Source of the DNA: Clostridia bacterium
Lineage (GTDB): Bacteria > Bacillota > Clostridia > Christensenellales > UBA1242
Length of the DNA: 14,691 bases
Assembly: GCA_028694075.1 (NCBI GenBank)
Contig: JAQUUD010000029.1
Location: forward strand, 1-14,691
Direction: 5' to 3'
The number at the start of each line of letters is the position of its first letter. Position 1 is the first letter of the stretch. Below the pieces are notes generated by a model. The model was not told the origin of the DNA and made no database searches. It was given only the letters and a program-made list of their open reading frames with translations. A program made the position numbers and the translations under genes. Positions 1 to 5,897 of the stretch are shown piece after piece.

Positions 1-198
1 CTGCTTCGCCCGCTCGCTTTGTCCGTTAGGTTGGCATTGCCCGCTCGCCCTGCTTCGCCCGCTCGCTTTGTCCGTTAGGTTGGCATTGCCCGCTCGCCCT
101 GCTTCGCCCGCTCGCTTTGTCCGTTTGGTTGGCATTGCCCGCTCGCCCTGCTTCGCCCGCTCGCTTTGTCCGTTAGGTTGGCATTGCCCGCTCGCCCT
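1..198. repeat. Four tandem copies of a GC-rich 49-bp unit
   Basis: Units run 1-49, 50-98, 99-147 and 148-196. They are identical except for one base in the third copy, where GTTAGG becomes GTTTGG. Each unit contains the decamer GCCCGCTCGC twice, once after TTC and once after ATT, so there is a sub-repeat inside the unit. The unit is about 60% GC while the flanks are very AT-rich. It is not coding: 49 is not a multiple of 3, and a TAG (forward) or TAA (reverse) recurs in each normal unit. It touches the window edge, so the true copy number is unknown. It ends about 30 bp before the promoter region of the dehydrogenase gene. Confidence 0.95.
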
Positions 199-226
199 AT
201 ATTATGATTTAAAAATTAAGTAATAT

Positions 227-254
227 TTTATTTGATATTTATGGATAATATAAT
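227..254 (+). promoter_or_regulatory. Possible promoter of the dehydrogenase gene
   Basis: TATAAT at 249-254 is a perfect -10. The best -35 at 16-bp spacing is TTTTAT (227-232), which is poor. The start codon at 284 has AAGGAG at 269-274. Confidence 0.4.
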
Positions 255-283
255 GTAAAATTATTTTTAAGGAGATAAAAGCA

Positions 284-1018
284 ATGAAATTCAAAAATAA
301 GATTGTATTAATAACCGGTGGCGCACGCGGTATGGGAAAGACGCATGCTGAGGCATTTGTTAAAGAAGGAGCAACTGTTTTTATAACAGATGTTTTGACA
401 GCAGAAGGCGAAGAGATTGCATCAAGTTTAAAAAACTGTTCTTTTATTAAGCAAGATGTTTCAAAGGAAGCAGATTGGATTAATGTAATCAAAAAAATTG
501 ATGAAAAATATGGCAAACTTGATATTTTGGTTAATAATGCAGGCATTGTATTATTTAAACCTCTTGGAATGATGACATTTGATGAATATATGCGTGTTGT
601 TAATGTAAATCAAGTTTCAGTATTTTTAGGAATGACACATTCTTTGAATTTATTAAAAAAAGGCACAGATGCGTCGGTTATAAACATTTCTTCAGTTGCA
701 GGCTTGAAAGGTATGCCTGCAGGGGCAGCGTATAATAGTTCAAAATTTGCCGTTAGGGCATTAACCGAAGTTGCGGCGCTTGATTGGGCACCATATAAAA
801 TTAGAGTAAACACAATTTGCCCTGGAGCGGTGGATACAGCAATGCTTGGCTCTGATGATATAAAAGATTTGTTTAAGGAATATGTTAATTCAATTCCGAT
901 GAAGCGTATTGGACAGCCGGAAGAACTCACAAAAGCGGTTATGTTCTTAGCATCATCTGACAGTTCATACTGCACTGGTTCAACAATCGTGGTTGACGGC
1001 GGTTCATCTTTGATTTAA
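284..1018 (+). CDS. NAD-type short-chain dehydrogenase/reductase (classical SDR)
   Basis: A cytoplasmic oxidoreductase of 244 aa, the usual length for a classical SDR. The Rossmann cofactor motif TGGARGMG is at residues 11-18. Asp36 at the end of the second strand favours NAD(H) over NADP(H). The NNAG motif is at 84-87. The catalytic residues are Asn109, Ser137 (in ISSVAG), Tyr150 and Lys154 (YNSSK). The C-terminal YCTGSTIVVDGG is the normal SDR end. The GGARGMG plus DVL-x-x-EG pattern resembles 3-alpha/20-beta-hydroxysteroid dehydrogenases, but FabG-like and other substrates cannot be excluded, so no substrate is assigned. The ATG at 284 follows AAGGAG by 9 bases. It appears to be a single-gene unit: repeats lie upstream and a hairpin downstream. 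Confidence 0.93.
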   Translation: MKFKNKIVLITGGARGMGKTHAEAFVKEGATVFITDVLTAEGEEIASSLKNCSFIKQDVSKEADWINVIKKIDEKYGKLDILVNNAGIVLFKPLGMMTFDEYMRVVNVNQVSVFLGMTHSLNLLKKGTDASVINISSVAGLKGMPAGAAYNSSKFAVRALTEVAALDWAPYKIRVNTICPGAVDTAMLGSDDIKDLFKEYVNSIPMKRIGQPEELTKAVMFLASSDSSYCTGSTIVVDGGSSLI

Positions 1019-1049
1019 AATATCTCAAATTTGTGAGAATTGAATTTTA

Positions 1050-1111
1050 CAAAAATTAACTACAATATTACGGCGAAATAAATAGCAAAAATTTATTGTA
1101 GTTAATTTTTG
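1050..1111. terminator. Long AT-rich hairpin after the dehydrogenase gene
   Basis: Perfect 18-bp inverted repeat: CAAAAATTAACTACAATA (1050-1067) and its complement (1094-1111), with a 26-nt loop. The arms carry A5 and T5 tracts at their bases, so the stem could end transcription in both directions. A long uninterrupted T-run after the stem is lacking, so the terminator role is inferred. The long perfect arms would also fit a small palindromic repeat element. Confidence 0.5.
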
Positions 1112-1195
1112 CGTATATTTTTGTTTTTCAAATTTTCAAGTGAGAACTTATCCAACCGTAAGTGGGATTTTTTCATTTGTAATTAAATTTGGATA

Positions 1196-1224
1196 TTGAT
1201 TTTTTTATGAAAATATAATATAAT
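1196..1224 (+). promoter_or_regulatory. Promoter of the 209-aa gene
   Basis: TTGATT (1196-1201), 17-bp spacer, TATAAT (1219-1224). A second overlapping TATAAT is at 1214-1219. Confidence 0.65.
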
Positions 1225-1256
1225 CAATGACAATTTAATTTATTGATAAGGATAAA

Positions 1257-1886
1257 ATGTCAGTTAATAATGTAATGTATAATTTTGATCAAATAAAAGA
1301 TTTTAAAAAAATGGCAAGGGATTTCTCCGAGGGTGGTAAGCAATTAGAAAATTTATTGTTAAATCTTTGGCAACTAAATATAAAAACTCATGCGTGCTGT
1401 AATCATAATAAATATATTTCAATCATAATTGATGAAAGCAGTGAAAAATATTTAGGCGGTTTGTTAAATTTGATTGATGAACATATTTTTGTTATTCTTG
1501 ATAAATATAGGGGTAATGATAACATTTTGTGTCGCAGGTTTGCAATATATTGTTACGGAACTCATCTGAATGAAAAAAACTTTTTTAATATTGTAAATGA
1601 ACAAATAATAAAGAAAATCAGTATAAAAAGTGCGTTTACAAAATTTCCGCCCATTGCTGGCAATTTATTTGATTACATAAATAATGACGAAACTTGCCCT
1701 AAGCTTAAACGTAAAGAAATTGCTGGTTTCAGTTTGAGTTATACAGCAAACGGCGATTATTATATTAATATGTTACGTAGTGGAAGGCTTTATGATATTT
1801 CAAAAGAAAATTTATCAATAAACACATTAGCAGAAAATTTAAATAATTTAATTGCTAATCAAAGAGAAATTATAAAAAATCAATAA
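1257..1886 (+). CDS. Hypothetical protein, 209 aa, with a CCxH motif
   Basis: I do not recognise this family. The ATG at 1257 follows AAGGAT at 1248-1253 and sits behind its own promoter, and the gene ends just before a good terminator, so it is a real single-gene unit. The protein has no signal peptide or membrane helix and looks cytoplasmic. Around residues 42-52 it has IKTHACCNHNK followed by a hydrophobic strand ending in acidic residues. This recalls small phage and plasmid-type proteins with a GI-x-T-x-x-CCGH pattern, but that link is from memory and weak. The C-terminal third contains a GFSLSYTANGDYYINML strand-like stretch, then a helical tail. Confidence 0.7.
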   Translation: MSVNNVMYNFDQIKDFKKMARDFSEGGKQLENLLLNLWQLNIKTHACCNHNKYISIIIDESSEKYLGGLLNLIDEHIFVILDKYRGNDNILCRRFAIYCYGTHLNEKNFFNIVNEQIIKKISIKSAFTKFPPIAGNLFDYINNDETCPKLKRKEIAGFSLSYTANGDYYINMLRSGRLYDISKENLSINTLAENLNNLIANQREIIKNQ

Positions 1887-1901
1887 AGACAATCAAAAAT
1901 A

Positions 1902-1937
1902 AAAAAAGCAAATCTGATAATGATTTTTTGCTTTTTT
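1902..1937 (+). terminator. Rho-independent terminator
   Basis: Stem AAAAAAGCAAA (1902-1912) and TTTGCTTTTTT (1927-1937), 14-nt loop, ending in T6. It lies 15 bp after the stop of the 209-aa gene. The symmetric A and T tracts may also serve the minus strand gene at 2012-2428. Confidence 0.8.
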
Positions 1938-2011
1938 AATTTTATTGTTAAATATGTTTTTGTTGTTTAAAAAATAGCGAATACAAACAAAATTTTTATT
2001 TAAAAGTATTT

Positions 2012-2428
2012 TTAGATTTCTTTTTCTTGGACAACTCGGTAACTTGCGTTTATAATTTGCCCGCGAGGTTTTTTATGGCTATTACAAGGATCTATTCTTT
2101 TAGGGGTTAAATTATTTTTTATTATAGTTTCAACATCATTATATTTATCGATAATGGCTTGGCAGTCTGCCTTTTTTGCTAGTTTTTTTATGGTGAACAA
2201 TATTGAACCGGATAAACATGAAACATTTGCTAATGTTAACAAAATGTTAAAAGAAAAAGATAAATAGTTAAAAGCATTAATATCCATTAACGAAGACCCT
2301 ATGTATATAGAGGCAAGTGAGGTTAATCCAACAAGTAATGCTCCACAATATGCTTCTTCTTTCGCTTTATTTTTTTGGAAAATCACTTCTTTTATTGTTA
2401 ATTGATTTAACTCAGTTTCTGATTCCAT
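2012..2428 (-). CDS. Small membrane protein with two predicted helices, 138 aa
   Basis: I do not recognise the family. Residues about 28-48 (GALLVGLTSLASIYIGSSL) and 57-80 (LSFSFNILLTLANVSCLSGS) form two hydrophobic segments with a short loop between them, so this is probably a helical hairpin in the membrane with both ends on the same side. The N-terminus is acidic and polar. The C-terminal half (from about 82) is soluble, Lys-rich, and may be a short coiled coil. The ATG at 2428 follows GAGGG on the minus strand by 7 bases. The gene has a consensus promoter, which suggests strong expression. It is transcribed away from the tRNA-Ala gene. Confidence 0.75.
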   Translation of the reverse strand: MESETELNQLTIKEVIFQKNKAKEEAYCGALLVGLTSLASIYIGSSLMDINAFNYLSFSFNILLTLANVSCLSGSILFTIKKLAKKADCQAIIDKYNDVETIIKNNLTPKRIDPCNSHKKPRGQIINASYRVVQEKEI

Positions 2429-2473
2429 AAGTTTACCCTCAAATTATGCTTTAATAAGTTTTGAATTAAAAAA

Positions 2474-2502
2474 ATTATATCATTTAGAATTGTCTTTGTC
2501 AA
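2474..2502 (-). promoter_or_regulatory. Consensus promoter of the small membrane protein gene
   Basis: On the minus strand: TTGACA (2497-2502), 17-bp spacer, TATAAT (2474-2479), with TGA directly before the -10. All twelve hexamer bases match the sigma-A consensus. Confidence 0.92.
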
Positions 2503-2600
2503 TATGTTTTGTTTGAGTATTAATTTATTAATTTTAATTTTTATTTTTTATTAATAACGAAAAAGTTTGTCAAAATGTATCAAGAAAAATATAAATATAC

Positions 2601-2629
2601 TTGACAAAGAATATTATTTTTGATATCAT
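2601..2629 (+). promoter_or_regulatory. tRNA-Ala promoter
   Basis: TTGACA (2601-2606), 17-bp spacer, TATCAT (2624-2629), with TGA before the -10. The start point would be about 2636, just ahead of the tRNA 5' end at 2641. It shares its first ten bases, TTGACAAAGA, with the divergent promoter at 2474-2502. Confidence 0.9.
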
Positions 2630-2640
2630 TAATAAAGTTC

Positions 2641-2717
2641 GGGGGTATAGCTCAGTTGGCTAGAGCATCTGCCTTGCAAGCAGAGGGTCAGCGGTTCAAG
2701 TCCGCTTATCTCCACCA
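2641..2717 (+). tRNA. tRNA-Ala(TGC)
   Basis: A 77-nt cloverleaf. The acceptor arms GGGGGTA and TATCTCC pair with G3:T70, the alanine identity wobble. The D arm is GCTCAGTTGGCTAGAGC. The anticodon stem TCTGC/GCAGA carries loop CTTGCAA with anticodon TGC. The T arm is AGCGG-TTCAAGT-CCGCT. Discriminator A2714 is followed by an encoded CCA (2715-2717). Decodes GCN alanine codons. Confidence 0.98.
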
Positions 2718-3029
2718 GTATTCTTTTGGCATAATATATAATAATGAATAAAGAAATCAACCAAAAGATGTAAACTTATCAACTTTTGAAACATAACTTT
2801 CAAAAACTATGTAAATTTGAATGCTTTGAAAGAAAGATACAATAATTTAACTAATTTTAAAAATTATCGAATATTAATACTTGAAACAAAAAAGCAAACA
2901 ATAAATATCATAAAACGAAACAAAAATTCCAAAGAGAAGATAAGGTCATTAAAATAAATTGAATAAAATTTATTGCAATGAGCAAGAGTAAATTAGGAAT
3001 GACAGCTGAAAGTCATTAAAACAGAAAAA
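2718..3029 (+). other. Spacer between tRNA genes, rich in inverted repeats, no ORF
   Basis: No coding region is visible. Several perfect inverted repeats stand out: TCTTTTGG (2722-2729) with CCAAAAGA (2761-2768); TTTTGAAA (2784-2791) with TTTCAAAA (2798-2805), where the second arm could instead pair with TTTGAAAG further on; AATAAATT (2953-2960) with AATTTATT (2967-2974); and AATGAC (2998-3003), which can pair with GTCATT at either 2945-2950 or 3012-3017. The spacer is probably transcribed from the tRNA-Ala promoter, since no terminator separates the tRNA genes. It may be pre-tRNA spacer, or hold a structured RNA. Confidence 0.5.
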
Positions 3030-3057
3030 TGGATTGTGGCTCAGCCGGTTAGAGCAC
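3030..3057 (+). pseudogene. 5' fragment of tRNA-Ile
   Basis: 28 nt identical to 3121-3148 (start of tRNA-Ile) except one base (G3038 for A3129). It covers the 5' acceptor strand, the whole D arm and the first bases beyond. What follows (from 3058) cannot form the anticodon or T arms, so it is a broken copy, offset 91 bp from the intact gene. ACAGCT occurs before both copies (3002-3007 and 3079-3084), which hints at an old tandem duplication. Confidence 0.85.
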
Positions 3058-3120
3058 ATCTTAGCCCTAGTGAACGTTACAGCTTAAAAACGACAAAGAA
3101 AAGTCGGTAAAACTAACTGA

Positions 3121-3197
3121 TGGATTGTAGCTCAGCCGGTTAGAGCACCACCCTGATAAGGTGGGGGTCGGTGGTTCGAGTCCACTCAATCCAACCA
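3121..3197 (+). tRNA. tRNA-Ile(GAT)
   Basis: A 77-nt cloverleaf. Acceptor arms TGGATTG and CAATCCA pair fully, which puts the unusual pair T1:A72 at the 5' end. D arm GCTCAGCCGGTTAGAGC; anticodon stem CCACC/GGTGG with loop CTGATAA, anticodon GAT; T arm GGTGG-TTCGAGT-CCACT; discriminator A and encoded CCA (3195-3197). Decodes ATC/ATT isoleucine codons. Just after it, AGAATGTT (3199-3206) and AACATTCT (3241-3248) form a distant inverted repeat that may mark a 3' processing stem. No rRNA sequence is seen on either side. Confidence 0.98.
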
Positions 3198-3329
3198 AAG
3201 AATGTTTGGGTGTCAATTAAAAGTTGCACTAAATTTTAAGAACATTCTAATAAATTTGGGAACATACAAAAACCTAATTTTAAAAATTTTGTCTTTTGCG
3301 TTATCCAAAAATTTAAATAGGAGGAAAAA

Positions 3330-3497
3330 ATGCAAGATAAAACTTTAAAATGCAAGGATTGCGGATGTGAATTTGTTTGGACAGTTGGAGAACAACAATT
3401 TTATTTAGAAAAAGATTTCAAAAATGAACCAACAAGATGTCCTGATTGTCGCAGAGCAAACAAAGCTGGAAGACAACAAAGACGCCCAAGATATTAA
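3330..3497 (+). CDS. Small zinc-ribbon protein (zf-trcl type), 55 aa
   Basis: A small soluble protein with two CxxC knuckles, C8-KD-C11 and C37-PD-C40, that would bind one zinc ion. Between them lies the family's typical stretch with FVWTVGEQQFYLEKDF (residues 15-30), and after the second knuckle comes an Arg/Lys-rich tail (CRRANKAGRQQRRPRY). This layout matches the probable zinc-ribbon domain family (zf-trcl, PF13451) common in Bacillota. The molecular role is not known; the basic tail suggests nucleic acid or ribosome binding, which is inference. The ATG at 3330 follows a near-perfect AGGAGG (3319-3324) by 5 bases, and a strong terminator follows 12 bp after the stop, so expression is probably high. 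Confidence 0.93.
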   Translation: MQDKTLKCKDCGCEFVWTVGEQQFYLEKDFKNEPTRCPDCRRANKAGRQQRRPRY

Positions 3498-3509
3498 TAT
3501 TTTGGAATA

Positions 3510-3539
3510 AAAAAAGCCCGACATATATCGGGCTTTTTT
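3510..3539. terminator. Strong Rho-independent terminator
   Basis: GCCCGA (3516-3521), loop CATATA, TCGGGC (3528-3533), then T6 (3534-3539) with a matching A-tract at 3510-3515. Likely works on both strands. Confidence 0.95.
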
Positions 3540-3679
3540 CATGGTTTGCTTGTGAAATGTCCACACTGTGTTGGTTTAAAAAAATTAGAGATTTTTGGAT
3601 ATTTAAAAAATAACTAACCGTCAAAGATTAATGAAAACTAAATGTTTCACTTATACTTTTTTTAAACATTGTTAATCAG

Positions 3680-3745
3680 ACACAAAAGTTCTATTAATAT
3701 CATAGAATGTTATATATATTCTTTACATAAAAAGTCTTTTTATGT
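3680..3745 (+). promoter_or_regulatory. Regulatory region of the jelly-roll gene with two palindromes
   Basis: A first inverted repeat, TTCTAT (3689-3694) and ATAGAA (3702-3707), overlaps a possible -35. TGT-TATATA (3708-3716) could be an extended -10, with a start near 3723. Directly after lies a perfect 10-bp palindrome, ACATAAAAAG (3725-3734), a centre base, and CTTTTTATGT (3736-3745), abutting the GGAG site (3746-3749). It could be an operator or a 5' leader hairpin. An ACAC (3680-3683), 17 bp, CATAGAATG (3701-3709) arrangement is one mismatch from a sigma-K type promoter, which would suit a spore-surface protein; this is speculative. Confidence 0.45.
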
Positions 3746-3755
3746 GGAGTAAAAA

Positions 3756-4709
3756 ATGGAAAACAATCTTTATATACAAAAATTAAATTATCAAAATATT
3801 GGTTTTACATCAAGTGTTGTTTTTGATAATGTGATATTTAACGAAGGAACAATAACATACAACCAAGTATCAGGGAATATTACTTTTAATCAAGTTGGAA
3901 AATATCATATAAATTGGTGGATTGCAACAGGGAATAATAATATAAATTCATCTTTTATAATATCTTCGTCAACTGGAAGTTCAACTTATGGGGTATCGCC
4001 AATAATAAGTCAATCTTTCAATGGAATGGCAATTGTTGATGTTTTAAGCGTACCAACTTCAATATCATTAATAAATATGAGTGGTGGTGATATTGCGTTA
4101 GCCCAAAATGTACCTGTAAAAGCAATGTTATCAGTTTATATGCAAACAATAGGCTCAGGAAGTTATCATGATTTATATGATTTTCAAATTAATCAATTAA
4201 CTCATATATTATCACAAATTATTGACTTATATCCAGATAATGTATTAAGTGTCTTTGTGCGTGGACTTTATTATATGATTGGAACGCCAACATCATTATT
4301 CTCTTCGTCTTATGGAACAGGATTATTTATTTTAACTGATTCGGGGCAACCACAAGTAATCCCTTTAAATATGATTACAGGCGTTTATTTGGGTGATGGG
4401 TCAACATATAATGAATCCTTAACTTATTTAGAACTGCCAGAAACATTGCCTGATGGTTGGGCTACAAAAGTAATTACTTCTGTATATGATTATTTACCTG
4501 TCGGAACTTTAGCCAGTATTTATTTTAGTATTGGAAATTCAAGAGAGGGTTATATTTATAAAAATGAACTGGGAATGATTGTAATAACAGCTGATGAAAC
4601 TGGAAGTCAGCCAACCTTTATCCCTGCAACAGAAGCGTCAATAATTCTTCCAACAGTGGCTACTTCAAAAAAAGTAAATCCAACTCTAAAGAAAATTGAA
4701 ATTAAATAA
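3756..4709 (+). CDS. C1q/BclA-like jelly-roll protein with duplicated C-terminal module, 317 aa
   Basis: Residues about 18-131 have the pattern of the C1q/TNF-like jelly-roll domain seen at the end of BclA-type collagen-like proteins: VVFDN..F..GTITYNQVSGNITF, then VGKYHINWWIATG, a Ser/Thr-rich stretch, and an ending like ISLINMSGGDIALAQNVP. Here it sits at the very N-terminus with no collagen Gly-X-Y repeats and no signal peptide. Two related modules follow, about 150-212 and 237-298, each ending in an ILTD/ITAD...QP..IP pattern. It is likely an exposed or spore-surface protein, by analogy with BclA. The ATG at 3756 follows GGAG by 6 bases. It forms a single-gene unit. Confidence 0.75.
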   Translation: MENNLYIQKLNYQNIGFTSSVVFDNVIFNEGTITYNQVSGNITFNQVGKYHINWWIATGNNNINSSFIISSSTGSSTYGVSPIISQSFNGMAIVDVLSVPTSISLINMSGGDIALAQNVPVKAMLSVYMQTIGSGSYHDLYDFQINQLTHILSQIIDLYPDNVLSVFVRGLYYMIGTPTSLFSSSYGTGLFILTDSGQPQVIPLNMITGVYLGDGSTYNESLTYLELPETLPDGWATKVITSVYDYLPVGTLASIYFSIGNSREGYIYKNELGMIVITADETGSQPTFIPATEASIILPTVATSKKVNPTLKKIEIK

Positions 4710-4792
4710 CCTAAAAAAATCTTTTTTAATGAATGGCTAAATTAACTTTATCTTTAGAAAAATTTATAAGTGTATTTTAAGTGTATTTAAAG

Positions 4793-4809
4793 AAAAGGAA
4801 ACCTTTTTT
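4793..4809 (+). terminator. Likely terminator after the jelly-roll gene
   Basis: Short stem AAAAGG (4793-4798), loop AAA, CCTTTT (4802-4807), T-run to 4809. It lies 84 bp after the stop. The stem is short, so strength is uncertain. The rest of 4710-4937 is AT-rich spacer without an ORF. Confidence 0.5.
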
Positions 4810-4937
4810 AATTTATCAGTAAAGTTTGATTCTTTTTAGATTTTTCGATTTAAAATCAAAATATCGGTTTATTAAAACCACTGATTTTTGAAAAAATAAA
4901 TATAATAATAAAAATATCATATATTTACCTAAAACAT

Positions 4938-4966
4938 TTGATTATTTTTTTAAAATGTGATACAAT
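4938..4966 (+). promoter_or_regulatory. Methyltransferase promoter
   Basis: TTGATT (4938-4943), 17-bp spacer, TACAAT (4961-4966), with TGA before the -10. Predicted start about 4973. This excludes the in-frame GTG at 4957 as a start codon, because it lies inside the promoter. Confidence 0.8.
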
Positions 4967-5007
4967 TATTATTAATAAAAACATTTAAAATATTAAGGAG
5001 AAAAAGA

Positions 5008-5535
5008 GTGGCTTCATACTTTTTTGGAAAGAAATTTGTAACAAAATATTTAAAAGAAAAATTTCCGCAAAATTCAACCTGTTTGGATATTGGTCCCTGT
5101 AATGGTAAATGGTTTAAATTGCTTGGCAATCATTTCATAATTGATGCTGTTGAAGCGTGGGAACCTAATATAGAAAAATATAAACTTGCTGACAAATATA
5201 GAAAAATAACGCATGCTGATGTACTTGATTTTGATGAATTTGATTATGATGTTATTATAATGGGAGATGTTCTGGAACATTTGTCTGTGGAAGATGGGCA
5301 AAAAGTTATTAAGAAAATGTATCCAAGATGTAAAGAACTTATGGTTGCAGTGCCGTATAGGCTTCGACAACATGCTTTACACGGAAATCCATTTGAAGTG
5401 CATAAACAACCAGATTTAACAAAAAAGATATTTGCTGAAAGATATCCGGGGTTCAAACTTTTGTGGAGTAATTTTCTATATGGTTATTATATAAAAGACC
5501 CAGAGTACAAGCAAAAAACCAAGGCAAAAAAATAA
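5008..5535 (+). CDS. Class I SAM-dependent methyltransferase, 175 aa
   Basis: A cytoplasmic methyltransferase of unknown substrate. The SAM-binding motif I reads CLDIGPCNGKW (residues 25-35) with Asp27, Gly29 and Gly33. Acidic Glu49 ends the second strand (AVEAWEPNI), HADVLDF (69-75) fits motif III, and DYDVIIMGDVLEHL (79-92) is the typical post-motif strand of methionine-to-small-molecule or glycan methyltransferases. The C-terminal half (VAVPYRLRQHALHGNPFEVH...YGYYIK) resembles enzymes found near polysaccharide genes, but no such genes lie nearby. I choose GTG 5008 because AAGGAG (4995-5000) precedes it by 7 bases; a longer reading from 4957 would start within the promoter. It is a single-gene unit. 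Confidence 0.87.
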   Translation: MASYFFGKKFVTKYLKEKFPQNSTCLDIGPCNGKWFKLLGNHFIIDAVEAWEPNIEKYKLADKYRKITHADVLDFDEFDYDVIIMGDVLEHLSVEDGQKVIKKMYPRCKELMVAVPYRLRQHALHGNPFEVHKQPDLTKKIFAERYPGFKLLWSNFLYGYYIKDPEYKQKTKAKK

Positions 5536-5622
5536 TTTATATCCTAATCTAAGATATTGAACTTATAATTTAATAGTTTAAATATATTTAGAACAATTTT
5601 TTAAGCGAAATAATAAAATAAT

Positions 5623-5657
5623 AAAATTTTTGACTTTTAAATGGTCAAATTTTTTTT
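5623..5657 (+). terminator. Terminator after the methyltransferase gene
   Basis: Stem TTTGAC (5629-5634) and GTCAAA (5644-5649), 9-nt loop, followed by T8 (5650-5657). The A-tract at 5623-5626 can extend pairing. Confidence 0.7.
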
Positions 5658-5897
5658 ATTTATTCAGTTTTCAAACATTATAATTAAAATATTTAATTAA
5701 ACTTTAAGACTGGATTATAAAAATTTCAATAGATTCATTCATTTTTTCAAATTTTTCTTATAATTCATTTTAATTGTTTATAAAATTTTAAAATAAATGT
5801 AAAAGAAAGTAAATTATTGTATTTTTTTCATTTTTTTATTCAAACTATGTTTATAGATTATTTTTATTAAATTTATAAAGCAAAGGATAGAAATAAT
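5658..5897. other. AT-rich spacer without visible gene
   Basis: Homopolymer-rich A/T sequence with no ORF of note and no clear -35/-10 pair. It must contain the promoter of the VanW gene. The ribosome binding site AAAGGA is at 5883-5887 region, about 10 bases before the ATG. Confidence 0.5.

Noticed and set aside
1..198. CRISPR array
   Set aside because: The whole 49-bp period is conserved; there are no unique spacers.
202..546. Minus-strand ORF opposite the dehydrogenase
   Set aside because: Overlaps the well-supported SDR coding strand; no ribosome binding site or family pattern. The same applies to the minus-strand frame at 610-975.
2718..3029. Decayed 16S or 23S rRNA
   Set aside because: No recognisable conserved rRNA segments; only short inverted repeats.
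3418..3624. Minus-strand ORF of 68 codons
   Set aside because: Lies opposite the zinc-ribbon gene and runs through its terminator.
4957..5007. Upstream extension of the methyltransferase from GTG 4957
   Set aside because: Lies across the -10 element and lacks a ribosome binding site; GTG 5008 has AAGGAG at good spacing.
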